Positions 47,601 through 56,801 of a stretch of DNA of 64,000 nt are shown here, piece by piece. The position numbers and the translations under genes are program-made. This DNA is from Dactylis glomerata (Eukaryota > Streptophyta > Magnoliopsida > Poales > Poaceae), in contig QXEO01000247.1 in NCBI GenBank assembly GCA_007115705.1, forward strand, positions 12,652,253 to 12,716,252, given 5' to 3'. The stretch's first letter is position 1. Every line of letters starts with the position of its first letter. Below the pieces are notes generated by a model, which was not told where the DNA came from, did no database searches, and saw only the letters and a program-made list of their open reading frames with translations.

Positions 47601-47979
47601 CAAATGGGTGAAGCTGACAGGAGGCGGGGTAGTTGTAGACCAAAAGTACGGCATGACAACAGTGGATCTCAACAATCTTGCGTACATGGACGAACCATTC
47701 GTCCTAGCCAACGATGTCGCTCAGGTTTTCTATGTGAAGGACATGTCTACAAAAACGAGAAAAAGAAATCAGCAAAAGAAGATATCGTCCGATGAGCCAA
47801 AACGCCACATAGTTCTTTCAGGGAAAAGAAAAATCGTGGGAGTAGATGACAAGACAGACATGTCAGTAGATTATAATAAGTTTAATGAAATTCCTCCCTT
47901 CAAAGTGAAAACTGACCCAAGCATCCTACTGAATGATGAAGATTCTCCATGGCTACGACCCAGAAGAAAACAAAAATAA
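44662..47979 (+). CDS. CACTA transposase, TNP2 type
   Basis: Intact frame of 1105 codons. I start at ATG 44662 because the frame upstream ends in an acceptor-like AACGCAG directly before it; a donor-like AAAAG/GTTAGC at 44575/44576 suggests a 5' UTR intron. Domains: N-terminal transposase-associated zinc region (residues 1-80, CPCVEC); an acidic linker (about 85-130); TNP2 core (about 290-475, STDGMNPFG, TLCIYNLPPWLCMK); SIDVMHLTKN near 570; a DUF4218-type region (about 685-800, FPFERFMGVLKKYVRNRARPE); and a DUF4216-type region (about 950-1030, FRCKWV). The C-terminus is basic. The protein would cut the element's terminal repeats in the nucleus. I see no stop or frameshift. Confidence 0.93.
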   Translation: MSHPWMYGDRRTTAYREGVHSFRDAADANKHGGGYMFCPCVECRNKKDYTSSRVIQSHLLRSGFMSGYNVWTKHGERGVMMEDDDEEEENDDDNYRSMFPEYADTAMEDNEEEDQGEEREPDEPADDLGRVISDARQGCDTEKERLQFEQMLQDHNKLLYPTCEDGQKKLGSTLELLKWKAETGVTDSSFEKLLVLMKKMLPRKNELPASTYKAKKLVCPLGLDVQKIHACPNDCILYRGEKYENMDKCPVCTALRYKIRKDDPGDIEGEPPRKRVPAKVMWYAPIIPRLKRLFRNKDHAKLLRWHMEDRMKDDKLRHPADGRQWRKIEREFPRFAGDARNLWFGLSTDGMNPFGEQSCSHSTWPVTLCIYNLPPWLCMKRKFIMMPVLIQGPKQPGNDIDVYLRPLVDELLQLWAEPGVHVWDEHKQEEFDLRALLFVTINDWPALSNISGQSNKGYNACTHCLDQTESIYLDKCRKNVYPYNRRFLPPKHPLKKKGKHFNGKAEPRGKPVIRTGAEVFDMVKDLKVIFGKGPGSQPVPNGPDKRVPMWKKKSIFWELPYWEVHEVRSSIDVMHLTKNLCVNILGFLGLYGKSKDTPEAREDQERHKGRDVMHPGQFQGRASYALTKEEKEIFFEVLFSINVPTGFSSNIKGIVNMKDKKFQNLKSHDYHVLMTQLLPVALRGILPENVRLAIVKVCAFLNAISQKVIDREILSGLQIDVVQCLVSFELLFPSSFFNIMTHLLVHLVEEIRILGPVFLHNMFPFERFMGVLKKYVRNRARPEGSISKGYGTEEVIEFCVDFLPDLKPIGVPESRYEGRLTGKGTLGRKAKVCMDGHSFSQAHYTVLHNSTVVAPYIVRHKNILRSENPGKADSWIKGEHEKTFGSWLQTHLMNDDTVGDQLYCLARPPSSTICTFQGYEINGNTFYTVAQDKKSTNQNSGVRFDATDENGHCLETYYGYIEEIWELDYGPTFKIPLFRCKWVKLTGGGVVVDQKYGMTTVDLNNLAYMDEPFVLANDVAQVFYVKDMSTKTRKRNQQKKISSDEPKRHIVLSGKRKIVGVDDKTDMSVDYNKFNEIPPFKVKTDPSILLNDEDSPWLRPRRKQK

Positions 47980-48059
47980 TAGATAGGAATATTGGTGCAA
48001 TAATGTAATAATGTATTAAACCTTTTATGTAATGCATGTATGGAATGTACTAAACCTTT

Positions 48060-48910
48060 TAGTTTTGAATTATTTATTCAATTTCAAACACTTTTCATTT
48101 TCATAGTTTTGTCAAATTCTCAAATATGCAAAAAATATATTAATAAACATAGTTTTTAATTGAAAATGGCAAAATAGTTAATAGTTTGGATAGTTAAAAT
48201 AATTAATTTTGAAAATAGAAAATAGTTTTGAATTATTTATTCAATTTCAAACACTTTTCATTTTCATAGTTTTGTCAAATTCTCAAATATGCAAAAAGAA
48301 TTTTAATTGAAAATAGCAAAATAGTTAATAGTTTAGATAGTTAAAATAATTAATTCTGAAAATAGAAAATAGTTTTGATTTATTTATTCAATTTCAAACA
48401 CTTTTCATTTTCATAGTTTTGTCAAATTCTCAAATATGCAAAAAGAATTTTAATAAACATAGTTTTTAATTGAAAATGGCAAAATAGTTAATAGTTTGGA
48501 TAGTTAAAATAATTAATTTTGGAAATAGAAAATAGTTTTGATTTATTTATTCAATTTCAAACACTTTTCATTTTCATAGTTTTGTCAAATTCTCAAATAT
48601 GCAAAAAGAATTTTAATTGAAAATAGCAAAATAGTTAATAGTTTGGATAGTTAAAATAATTAATTCTGAAAATAGAAAATAGTTTTGATTTATTTATTCA
48701 ATTTCAAACACTTTTCATTTTCATAGTTTTGTCAAATTCTCAAATATGCAAAAAGAATTTTAATAAACATATTTTTTAATTGAAAATGGCAAAATAGTTA
48801 ATAGTTTGGATAGTTAAAATAATTAATTTTGAAAATAGAAAATAGTTTTGAATTATTTATTCAATTTCAAACACTTTTCATTTTCATAGTTTTGTCAAAT
48901 TCTCAAATAT
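48060..48910 (+). repeat. AT-rich minisatellite inside the CACTA element, alternating 163/147-bp units
   Basis: The phrase TATTTATTCAATTTCAAACA recurs at 48071, 48234, 48381, 48544, 48691 and 48854, so spacing alternates 163, 147, 163, 147, 163. The difference comes mainly from presence or absence of a TAAACATAGTTTT-type segment. It lies between the transposase stop and the internal motif cluster. Confidence 0.9.
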
Positions 48911-48976
48911 GCAAACAGATAACTATTTATATTCTCAAATATGCAAAAACAAATAAAACAAGAAAACTGAAAATAG

Positions 48977-49123
48977 GCCTTTAGTCCTGGCCCGGACCAC
49001 AGACCGGAACTAAAGGTCCTGGGGCTGGAAACCCCCGCCGAGGCCTTTAGTCCCGGGCGGTGGCTCAAACCGGGACTAAAGGCCTTTAGTCCCGGTTTGA
49101 GCCACCGGCCGGGACTAAAGGCC
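48977..49123 (+). repeat. Internal TTTAGTCCCGG motif cluster with a perfect palindrome
   Basis: Several motif copies in both orientations, as at the element ends. 49058-49107 is a perfect 50-bp palindrome (arm CGGTGGCTCAAACCGGGACT then AAAGG, with no spacer). The cluster ends 6 bp before the TATA box of the second gene. A copy of the subterminal array at an internal promoter may let the same DNA-binding protein act there. Confidence 0.9.
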
Positions 49124-49129
49124 AGGGGG

Positions 49130-49137
49130 TATAAATA
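49130..49137 (+). promoter_or_regulatory. TATA box of the second CACTA gene
   Basis: TATAAATA, 22 bp after the 50-bp palindrome. A GC-rich, apparently non-coding first exon follows, ending at CTGCAG/GTATGT (49424/49425). Joining it to the next acceptor gives a stop in any frame opened by ATG 49398, so coding is taken to begin in exon 2. Confidence 0.65.
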
Positions 49138-49659
49138 GCTCCCCTTCGTCCCCGGTCGGTTCATACGACTGGGACTTAGGAAAATTTCGCGCGCGAGGAG
49201 TTCTGTGACGCCGCCAGGCTGCCCGAGCCCGAGCCCAACGCGCCGCCGCCGCCGACGCCCCCGAGCCCGACGCGCCCACCGCCGCCCGACGCGCCCACCG
49301 CCGCCCGAGCCCGACTCGGCCACCGCCGCCCGACGCCTCCCAGCGCCGCCGCCGACCGTCCCAACGCCACCGGCCGCCCGACGCCACCGCCGCCCGATGC
49401 CTCCCGCCGCCGACGACCTGCAGGTATGTTAGGGTTAGTTTTAGGTTAGGGGTTAGTTTTAGGTTATGGTTAGTTTTAGGTTAGGGTTAGTTTTAGGTTA
49501 GGGTTAGTTTTAGGGTTAGTTAGTTTAATTTAGTTGTTAGTTAGTTAGTTTAATTTAGTTGTTAGTTAGTTAGTTCAATTTAGTTGTTAGTTAGTTTTAG
49601 GGTTAGTTTTAGGGTTAGTTAGTTTAATTTAGTTGTTAGTTAGTTTTAGTTTAATTATT

Positions 49660-49912
49660 TTGCAAATAGAATTAATTTGCAAATAGAAATAGAATTATTT
49701 TGCAAATAGAAATAGAATTATTGTGCAATTAGAAATAGAATTAATTTGCAAATAGAAATAGAATTAATTTGTAAATAGAAATAGAATTATTTTGCAAATA
49801 GAAATAGAATTAATTTGCAAATAGAAATAGAATTATTTTGCAAATAGAAATAGAATTATTTTGTAAATAGAAATAGAATTATTTTGCAAATAGAAATAGA
49901 ATTATTTTGCAT
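49660..49912 (+). repeat. 23-bp tandem repeat in the first intron of the second CACTA gene
   Basis: Unit AAATAGAAATAGAATTATTTTGC (given here as AAATAGAAATAG plus AATTATTTTGC), about 10-11 copies with small changes. It is preceded at 49425-49660 by GGTTAGTTTTAG and TTAGTTAGTTTAATT type simple repeats. All of this lies within the intron between 49425 and about 49962. Confidence 0.85.
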
Positions 49913-49966
49913 CATATATAGTTTGTTAGTTTATTAGTTAATCAAATGTCCGTTTTTTGCAGAACT

Positions 49967-52900
49967 ATGGATCCACATAGCAGGAACCTCGAAGAGGAAG
50001 AACTTCTCGAAGATATAATCAAAGACGCCCCCGACGTTGAACCAGCTGAATCTCCGTCGTCATATATAAACCCCTCCGGATATGGAATGGAGGTCGATCG
50101 ACACGAAGATGAAGCCGATGGGGCCGAGATAGCTCCAATGACGGAGAAGGTGATAGCTCCACTGATGGAGAAGCCGGTGGAGAAGCCGGTGGAGAAATAA
50201 TAAAGTCCGGCGAGGTATACATATGAAGTTCGACAATCACTTGTAATATGTGAAAAATATTGGAGATAGCTCTATATTGTATACATATACATTCATTTGA
50301 CGAATGTTTCTCCCTCTTAGGCCTCCACATCGAGCAAAGCTACGAAACGAGGCCCGACTAAAAAGTTGGATGCACAGACGCATTACACCTTTGAGGTGAT
50401 ATTGCCTACGGGCGAACCCAAGCTTCCTAAGAATGCTGCTGACACATTCAAGAAGCAATGCGGAGTTCTCGTTAGGGATCACGTCCCGATCAGCGTTCGG
50501 GAGTGGAACAAGCGCAAAGGGGCAGCCGATAGTGACTATGTCGCCGAAAGGTACAAAGATAATCTTTGGAATGATCTCATGTCACATTTCAACCTGCCAG
50601 AATGTGAGAATGAAGACGCCGCAAAAAAACTGAGGGCCAAAGTCAAGCAGTGGACTCTAAAGAAGATGGCCGAACTGTTCCGTAGCTGGAAGAAGAAGCT
50701 ATGGAAAAACGATCGAAAGACAAAGAAAGTGCCAGTATTCAAGGGGTATCTAGCCAAGCAGGCGAATCACTGGAAGGCATTTCAAGAGTACAAGGAGTCA
50801 GAAGATGCCAAGGCATTATCAGAAAAGAACAAGAAAAATGCCGACAAGAAGAAATATCACCACACGCTGGGGCCAGGGGGCTATGAGACTGCCATCCCAA
50901 AGTGGGATAAGAAAGAGCAAGATATGCTAGCTAAAGGCATCGTACCTGAACCCATCCGTGATGAGTGGGAATTGAGAGCAAGAAATTGGTTCCTTGCGCA
51001 TGGTGGTTCGTACGACGAAGAAACAGGGGACCTCATCTGCAGTGACAGTCTTAGGATACCCAGGGAGAATTGGAAAAAGATAGTGAAAGAAATTAAAGAG
51101 GGAAAAAGACAGTTCACTGCAGATAGAGAGAAAGATTTGCTCACACTGGTCCTCGGCAATGACGAACATGGAGGACGAACGCGAGGCTTCGGTCCTTCTT
51201 ACCCGTGGTGGCTTGGGTTTGCCAGAGACCAAGACACTTACAGAAGCCGAGCGAGAGCAAAGAAGCGACAGCAGGATGAGGAGAATGACAAGTTCAACCA
51301 GTTGCTTGCCAGGCTTAACGAGCAACCGAAGCAGATTGATGAGCTTAGAGGAGTAGCGCGCCAGGAAGATCCTGCACTCGATATTACCGGCGCCCCATCT
51401 AAGCGGAAAAGCAGCGTGGCTGAATCTGAGGCCCCGCCCGACGATGCACGAAGAATGATAGAGGGCGGTCCCGGCTACCCCGTGGATGGAATCAAGGAGT
51501 CAACATCATGTGAACTCCATCAGAAATTCAAGAACATATCCATGAAGGTGGCCGTCGGACAAGCTTTACCTTCTGGCCCTGATGCACGCTGGCATGGCCG
51601 TGAGATTCCAGCTGGCTTTGCTAAAGTCGGGGTGGATGAAATCATGGCGGGGTTTCATGATATGGAGCTCGACATAGCTGGACCCGAAGATGAGAGGACA
51701 CTCGGAGAAGTACTGGGTGGAGTCATCCTATGGGACAAGAACTACATCAAGCTTCCAGGCTCGGCCCCAAGGACAACACCGCCTCCGAGTCGTCGCAGGT
51801 CACCTACACCTCCATCACCTCCAAGCCCTCCACATGACGACGGCCACCACAACACGAGTCCATCTCGATCACTGCCGCCGGACTTGGGTCGGCCGTCTCC
51901 GCCGCCGCCCGCTAAGGATACTAAGCGGAAGCGTGCCAGCAAGAATGCTTCGTCGATGAGTTCTAAGCGACGGAGCTCCCCAAAGCGCAAACTGTCGCCC
52001 CTCCCAAAGGTACCTCATGCTAATCTTCCTATCAGACCTTATGATCGTACCGACGAGGAAAACGCCAGGATAGCAAAGGAACATTATGATGCGCAGATGA
52101 AAAAGAAGGAACCCGAGCCCCGCCCGGAATACACCGAGAAGCAAATAGCATATGCAAAATACTTCATGACCCTTCCATCACAGTATGACTTACACCATAA
52201 GCCTGACGACTATACACGCACATTGCAGAAGGAAGGGAAAAAGAGCAGATCACGTGCAAGTGCAAGTGGGAGCAAATCAAGTTCAACTACAAGCAAAAAA
52301 AGATCAGATGTTCCTCAGCTTGGACAACAGGCCAAACAGTCGATCCCACCCCTCAGGGTGTTACCCGAGAATGTTCCCTCTCTGGTGCAGGGGCAAGATT
52401 TGGAATTAGCAAAGAAGTGGGCGGCTGAATGGGGTATCCCGGTTGAAGACGTTCTGGCTTTCCAAGATGATAGGTTACCCAAGGCTGTGGTAGCCCCTAA
52501 GCCACAGTTTGTCATGGGAGCGCCTTTGGTCAGCAAAGATAAGTTTGATGATCTCCCAACAAATATGCGTTACTTGCATACATGGTACTTAAGTGAAGCA
52601 AAGAATGGGAGAACGATGATCGTGGCGCGTGTCCCACGGGAGTACTACGGCCGTCCCGAAGACATCCATATCGACTTTGATGAACTCTTCCAGATGTACA
52701 ATGCCAACGCCCTCGACAAATCGCTTATGAGTTGCTATTGTCTGTAAGTTTTTCAATTCGTTGTCTACATATAACTTGTTCAGTTAATTCAATTCATTGT
52801 CTACATATAACTTGTTCCGTTCTGACTTGTACTCTATTATGCAGAATGAAGATTCTAGAATGTAAAAGTAGGAACATCCTAAATATTGGGTTTATTGACC

Positions 52901-53784
52901 CAGATAAAATACATATAACGACGCTAACTGATAACCCCAAGGAGACGGAGGAAAACCTTCTAAGGTTTCTAACAGATCAAAATTTCTGTGACCACATACT
53001 GTTTCCATACAACTTCAGGTGAGGGTCTTACTCTGTTGTGTCCATTCACTTATAAGTGTAATTGATAAGTTACTGACACATATATATATACATGTGCAGC
53101 TACCACTGGATTCTGTTGGACATTCAAATTGATAAGGGAAGAGTTGATGCCTTCGACCCATTATCGAGACCCTTGGAACAGTTCCAAAGCCTGCAGGACA
53201 TGCTCCAAGGGTAATTTCAATCATTCTTGCGCTCTATCGGTCTCTTTCGATGATTTTCTGATATATCAATTAATGAAAAACTTAGCAAATCATTTTCCTT
53301 GTCGGGCAGGGTTTGGAAGCGGTTCAAGTGCGTGACTGACGGTATCGAGCATGAGAAGCTGACCTTTAGAGTGGCTCAGGTAAGTAGTAGTATGATATAC
53401 TTCTATTTTCAATACATTTATGATGCTAGATTATTATTTTGATTATATATATTCTATTCTCGTAAAGTGCGACCAGCAGCCACGGGGGACGCATCTATGC
53501 GGATACTATGTTTGCGAGACCATTCGCACGTTTACCTCTGAGCACAAGGATTACAGATACGACGTAAGCAATGAACATTCACACCTCTATTTTTACCCGT
53601 CATTCTTTGTTATCATGATTGATATTCATATTCATCTCCTCTTCTTATATAGTACACGGCCATGAGGGAGAAGTACCTACCAGAGCAACGCGCGATTGCT
53701 GTTGCAGAGGAGCTAGCGACCTTTCTGAGGACGGAAGCTATAGATGACACAGGACGATTTAGTGTAGCTAGGGGCCATTACTGA
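49967..53784 (+). CDS. Second CACTA gene: En/Spm-family protein with C-terminal Ulp1-like protease domain
   Basis: Inferred coding exons: 49967 to about 50176 or 50188 (weak CCG/GTGGAG donors), 50321-52743, 52845-53018, 53100-53210, 53310-53379, 53468-53563, 53653-53784. From 50321 to the stop the frame is open for 1001 codons and every intron has GT-AG ends with matching phase. The N-terminal part resembles plant Ptta/En/Spm transposase-family proteins (RGPTKKLD, PVFKGYLAKQ, LGPGGYETAIPKWD). The middle is basic and Pro/Ser-rich. The last 180 residues look like a C48 (Ulp1/SENP) peptidase: His in SYHWILLD, Asp in VDAFDP, Gln in CDQQP, Cys in THLCGYYVC. Ulp1-family enzymes cleave SUMO-type conjugates. 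The first-exon joint is the uncertain part, because its frame otherwise meets TAATAA at 50198. Confidence 0.8.
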
Positions 53785-54007
53785 TGTTGGTCCATGTAAT
53801 CGAATAGATGGGCTCTAGTCCCGATAATTCTGATCTCCATATAATTGTATATATATGCTCGCTTGTAAGATAAATTAATCTTATATATATGCATAAACTA
53901 ATTCCCGAACACCAAACCAGGCACCAAACGAGGCATCACGTTAATCCCCCGAACACGTAAACCCTAAAACCCTAAAACCCTAAAGCAAAAAACAAAATCT
54001 GTAGATG

Positions 54008-54217
54008 CCTTTAGTCCCGGTCTGTGTTACAAACCGGGACTAAAGGTCCTGGCCCTGGATGCGCTCGGAGGCGCCCACGTGGACACCCTCCAGTCCCGGC
54101 TGGTAACCGGGCCGGGACTAAAGGTTTAGCCTTTAGTCCCACCTCTGGAGTCCCGGTTTGCAAACCGGGACTAAAGGCCTTTACGGGCCGGGACTGGAGG
54201 CCCTATCCCCACTAGTG
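54008..54217 (+). repeat. 3' subterminal motif cluster and terminal inverted repeat of the CACTA element
   Basis: Contains hairpin pairs such as CCTTTAGTCCCGG ... CCGGGACTAAAGG (54008-54046 and about 54120-54180), then ends CCCCACTAGTG. Motif spacing and orientation differ from the 5' end. Confidence 0.85.
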
Positions 54218-54312
54218 ATTAATACATTCCGATGTGTGTAATATAAAATCATTACTCACATGCAACAGAAAGTTTTCTACTTAGTGATTTTCACTAACGA
54301 CTTAAATAGATA

Positions 54313-54645
54313 CTCCATCCGTTTCAATAAATAAGGCTTTTATTTTTTAGTAAAGTAAAGTTTGATCAAAATTTTAGAGAAAACTATTAACAACTACTCC
54401 CTCCGATCGGAAATAACCGTCGGCAATTTTGTACTAGCTTAGTACAAAATTTGTACTAAGTGCCCGACAGTTATTTCTGATCGGAGGGAGTATAATGTTG
54501 TAAAACCATCATATGAAAATATATTTCATGATGTATCTAATGATATATATTTGTACATGTTAATGATTTATTCTAAAAAAAAGATAAACTTTACCTAGTT
54601 TGACTTTTTGTAAAAAAATAGCCTTATCCATTGGAACAGGAGTAG
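54313..54645. mobile_element. Stowaway-like MITE, split by a second MITE
   Basis: Flanked by TA on both sides (54311-54312, 54646-54647). Ends CTCCATCCGTTTCAATAA and, reversed, CTACTCCTGTTCCAATGG; inner palindromic parts share AATAAGGCT/AGCCTTAT and AAACTTTA blocks. Without the inner element and its extra TA it is about 237 bp. No ORF. Confidence 0.75.
54397..54490. mobile_element. Stowaway MITE, 94 bp, nested
   Basis: CTCCCTCCGATCGGAAATAA at the left and its near-perfect reverse complement at the right (TTATTTCTGATCGGAGGGAG), with TA target duplication (54395-54396, 54491-54492). It lies within the larger Stowaway-like MITE. Confidence 0.92.
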
Positions 54646-54649
54646 TATA

Positions 54650-56183
54650 TGATACCTGTTTGACGAAGTAAAAGTCTGAAAATTTAAAGGGGTTTAGAGA
54701 CTAAGTGGAAGCTGTAATAGGAAGATTGGAGTTTTCACCATTGACCCAAAACTTTGCATGCACCACCGTCACCTTCTTCGGCTTGGCACTGGTGGGAGCA
54801 TAGCAAGATTTGCGCCTCGGTGTACTTTGCATTGGTTTACTGTTTCATCACTTGTGATTTTGATAGGACGCCTGAAAGCTGAAGCTACGAATTCAGTTCT
54901 TCTTTTGACAGAGTGAAGGCACGCTGAGTGCCACAAGTCAGAAGCTAGGAGTAGGACAGAGGAGCGTGGCCGGCCGTGCGGCACTTCGATGGGCCTCGGC
55001 CGTGTTCACCGACGTAACTACCTCACCTGGGGTGATTTTGTTTGCGGTCACCGAGTTCTTGCTATAGGCTCATAGGTATCTTTGTTGCTTATAATAGACG
55101 CCATTTGAAAAGTTGGGTAGGTAATTTCTCAGAGGGCCCATTCTGAACGAAATGAGGGCAAACCAAATATTGCCGTGACTTCTCCCGTTTTGGGCCCATT
55201 GCAGTCCCGCATGTCAGTATTTCTCCATTATGTGCCGAGCGAGTGGGTCCTGCTTGTCAGGTGTCTCCGTTATGTTGCATCGTTAGTTGACAGTATGTCA
55301 ACTCCACCTGCAACTCTCAGTACGAACAAATCCCCTTTCTTGTCCTTCCAACCCTAGACCCCCCCTAGGTTGGAGTCAAATTCCGACGGCGGCGCATGTC
55401 TACCAGCAGGAAACGAGAGGCACCATCGCCGCCAGGAGCGGCGATTGCTGGAGCTGCAAGCTAGGAAAGCAGCCAGATATCTTGCAACAAGCCAGCAGCG
55501 GGGAGCAGCGAGAAGTGGAAAGCTTGCCCGACGGCGGTGGCATCGCTGACCAAGCGAAGAGCCAGCCCGGCGGTGGCGCCGCCGACCAAGAGCAATCGGA
55601 GCGGTAGCCCTCCAGCGTCGCTAGCGCGGCGCCGCCTGCAGATTGAAAGAAAAGAACAAATCCCAAAGATGAACGGAATTGGGCCTTCTACTGCAAGTGT
55701 GAGCGCCAGAAAGCATAGGTGAATATTTCAGATCCCTCTCTTACATCCCGATAGCACTAAGATGTTTTATGGAACGACAGGAGTAACTGTCAGTATCTGA
55801 ACAATTGTAGAGAAGAAACTGACTGATTTTTATCATATGTTTTCCAAAATTGTGGTATTATTTTGTATGCAAGTAATCCTCAATCTCTATCAAACTAACC
55901 AACATGCAAACCCAGATTTTTTATCTTATGGAAGTCATCTCAAATTATGTTCAGATCTGAAGGCTCCAATTTATCCAAAAGCAGATAACATACTTTTTGT
56001 CTTATGTTTTCCCAAATTGTGGTATGATTAGAGAGAAGCAACTAATTTGTATCTTTTGTTTCCAAATATTTTTGAGACAACGATGATTCAGAGAACACAT
56101 ACAAAATAAATATCCGAGTGCATCAGTACATTGCTAGATTAGATTATGGCTTGGAGAGGTGTGTGGCTTCGCAGTCTGTGCAA
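54650..56183. other. Intergenic, possible upstream exons of the 56184 gene
   Basis: The part at 55150-55700 has a promoter-like and leader-like look: GC-rich, CCAACCCTAGACC, then triplet-rich GCCGGCG sequence ending GCCTGCAG near 55640. Open frames here (up to 106 codons) have no domain and use no clear start. It could be a 5' UTR or first exon of the downstream gene, but no splice pairing could be proven. 55800-56060 contains two diverged copies of a TATGTTTTCCAAAATTGTGG segment. Confidence 0.4.
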
Positions 56184-56801
56184 ATGAATGTGAATTGCAG
56201 TGAGATTGTGTCTGTTTCGCAGCTTGTTGACATTCTTCACGCTAGGATTCCTTGGGGATCCAAACAGAAGGCTAAGTTTATGTGGATGAACATGAATCGG
56301 GTGTACGAACAACTTGAGCACTCCCATCAGCTATTGCAGATTTGGGAGAAGTATAAGGGTACTCATCAGTTGGATCTCTTTGTTATGGTTGATGATATTG
56401 ATGCACCAGAAGCACAGTTAGGTGCCAAAGGTGTTGATCCAGATGGTGGTGCTCCCAGTGGTATGGATGCTTGTAAACTAGCAGCTATTGACCATTCACA
56501 ACTGTATCTAATTACTTTGCAAGTGGATCCTTACACTGCAGTACTAGATGATGACCAAGAATTTACTGTGCAGAACGATCATATGGAAATAATGGTAGAT
56601 CCCAAGACAGTTACTGTTGACCAGATTCTTGAGCAGCTAAAGCAGAGATGTCCTTGGGGCCATAATCAGCAGGCACGTTTACGTTGGTGGTACTTTAAGA
56701 AGAGGGATTTCATCGAAATTGTTAAAGATAACGATCTCATGCAGGTTTTCCGAAGGAAAAAATTGAGTAAGAAGGTATTTTTTGTTATTGCAATTTCATA
56801 A
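56184..56801 (+). CDS. Unknown protein with a duplicated PWG/W module (205 aa)
   Basis: The open frame extends up to 56118 without ATG; the first ATG is 56184, and an acceptor-like CTTCGCAG at 56173 hints at an upstream exon. The protein is intact to TAA-type stop at 56799-56801. Two copies of one module are visible: residues about 8-70 (VSQLVDILHARIPWG, KAKFMWMN, LDLFVMVDD) and about 140-205 (VDQILEQLKQRCPWG, QARLRWWYF, KVFFVIAIS). Each has a helix with spaced hydrophobics, PWG, a Trp 10-15 residues on, and a closing beta-like VFFV/LFVM strand. I cannot name the family. The fold may resemble small ubiquitin-like or PB1-type domains, which is a guess. The host or transposon origin is unclear. 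Confidence 0.5.
   Translation: MNVNCSEIVSVSQLVDILHARIPWGSKQKAKFMWMNMNRVYEQLEHSHQLLQIWEKYKGTHQLDLFVMVDDIDAPEAQLGAKGVDPDGGAPSGMDACKLAAIDHSQLYLITLQVDPYTAVLDDDQEFTVQNDHMEIMVDPKTVTVDQILEQLKQRCPWGHNQQARLRWWYFKKRDFIEIVKDNDLMQVFRRKKLSKKVFFVIAIS

Larger units (their letters stand above)
44077..54217 (+). mobile_element. Complete CACTA (En/Spm) DNA transposon, 10,141 bp
   Basis: Left end CACTAGTGGAAAACGGGCCT at 44077. The right end, read inward, is CACTAGTGGGGATAGGGCCT. Both share CACTAGTGG and the following GGGCCT. The 3-bp target duplication ATT is exact (44074-44076 and 54218-54220), as expected for CACTA. Inside are a TNP2-type transposase gene, a second multi-exon gene with a Ulp1-like domain, and TTTAGTCCCGG subterminal motifs at both ends and in the middle. 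Both genes read in the same direction. Coding capacity looks intact, so this could be an autonomous copy. Confidence 0.93.

Noticed and set aside
48060..48910. CRISPR-like array
   Set aside because: Regular spacing, but the whole unit is repeated with no unique spacers, and the context is a plant transposon.
49425..49640. Telomere-like GGTTAGGGTTAG stretch
   Set aside because: Plant telomeres repeat TTTAGGG. Here the unit is irregular (TTAGTTTTAGG, TTAGTTAGTTTAATT) and lies within an intron of the CACTA gene.
55287..55607. 106-codon ORF as a gene
   Set aside because: No domain and it starts from a non-ATG-like context in leader-type sequence. More likely a 5' UTR or part of a first exon, which I could not prove.
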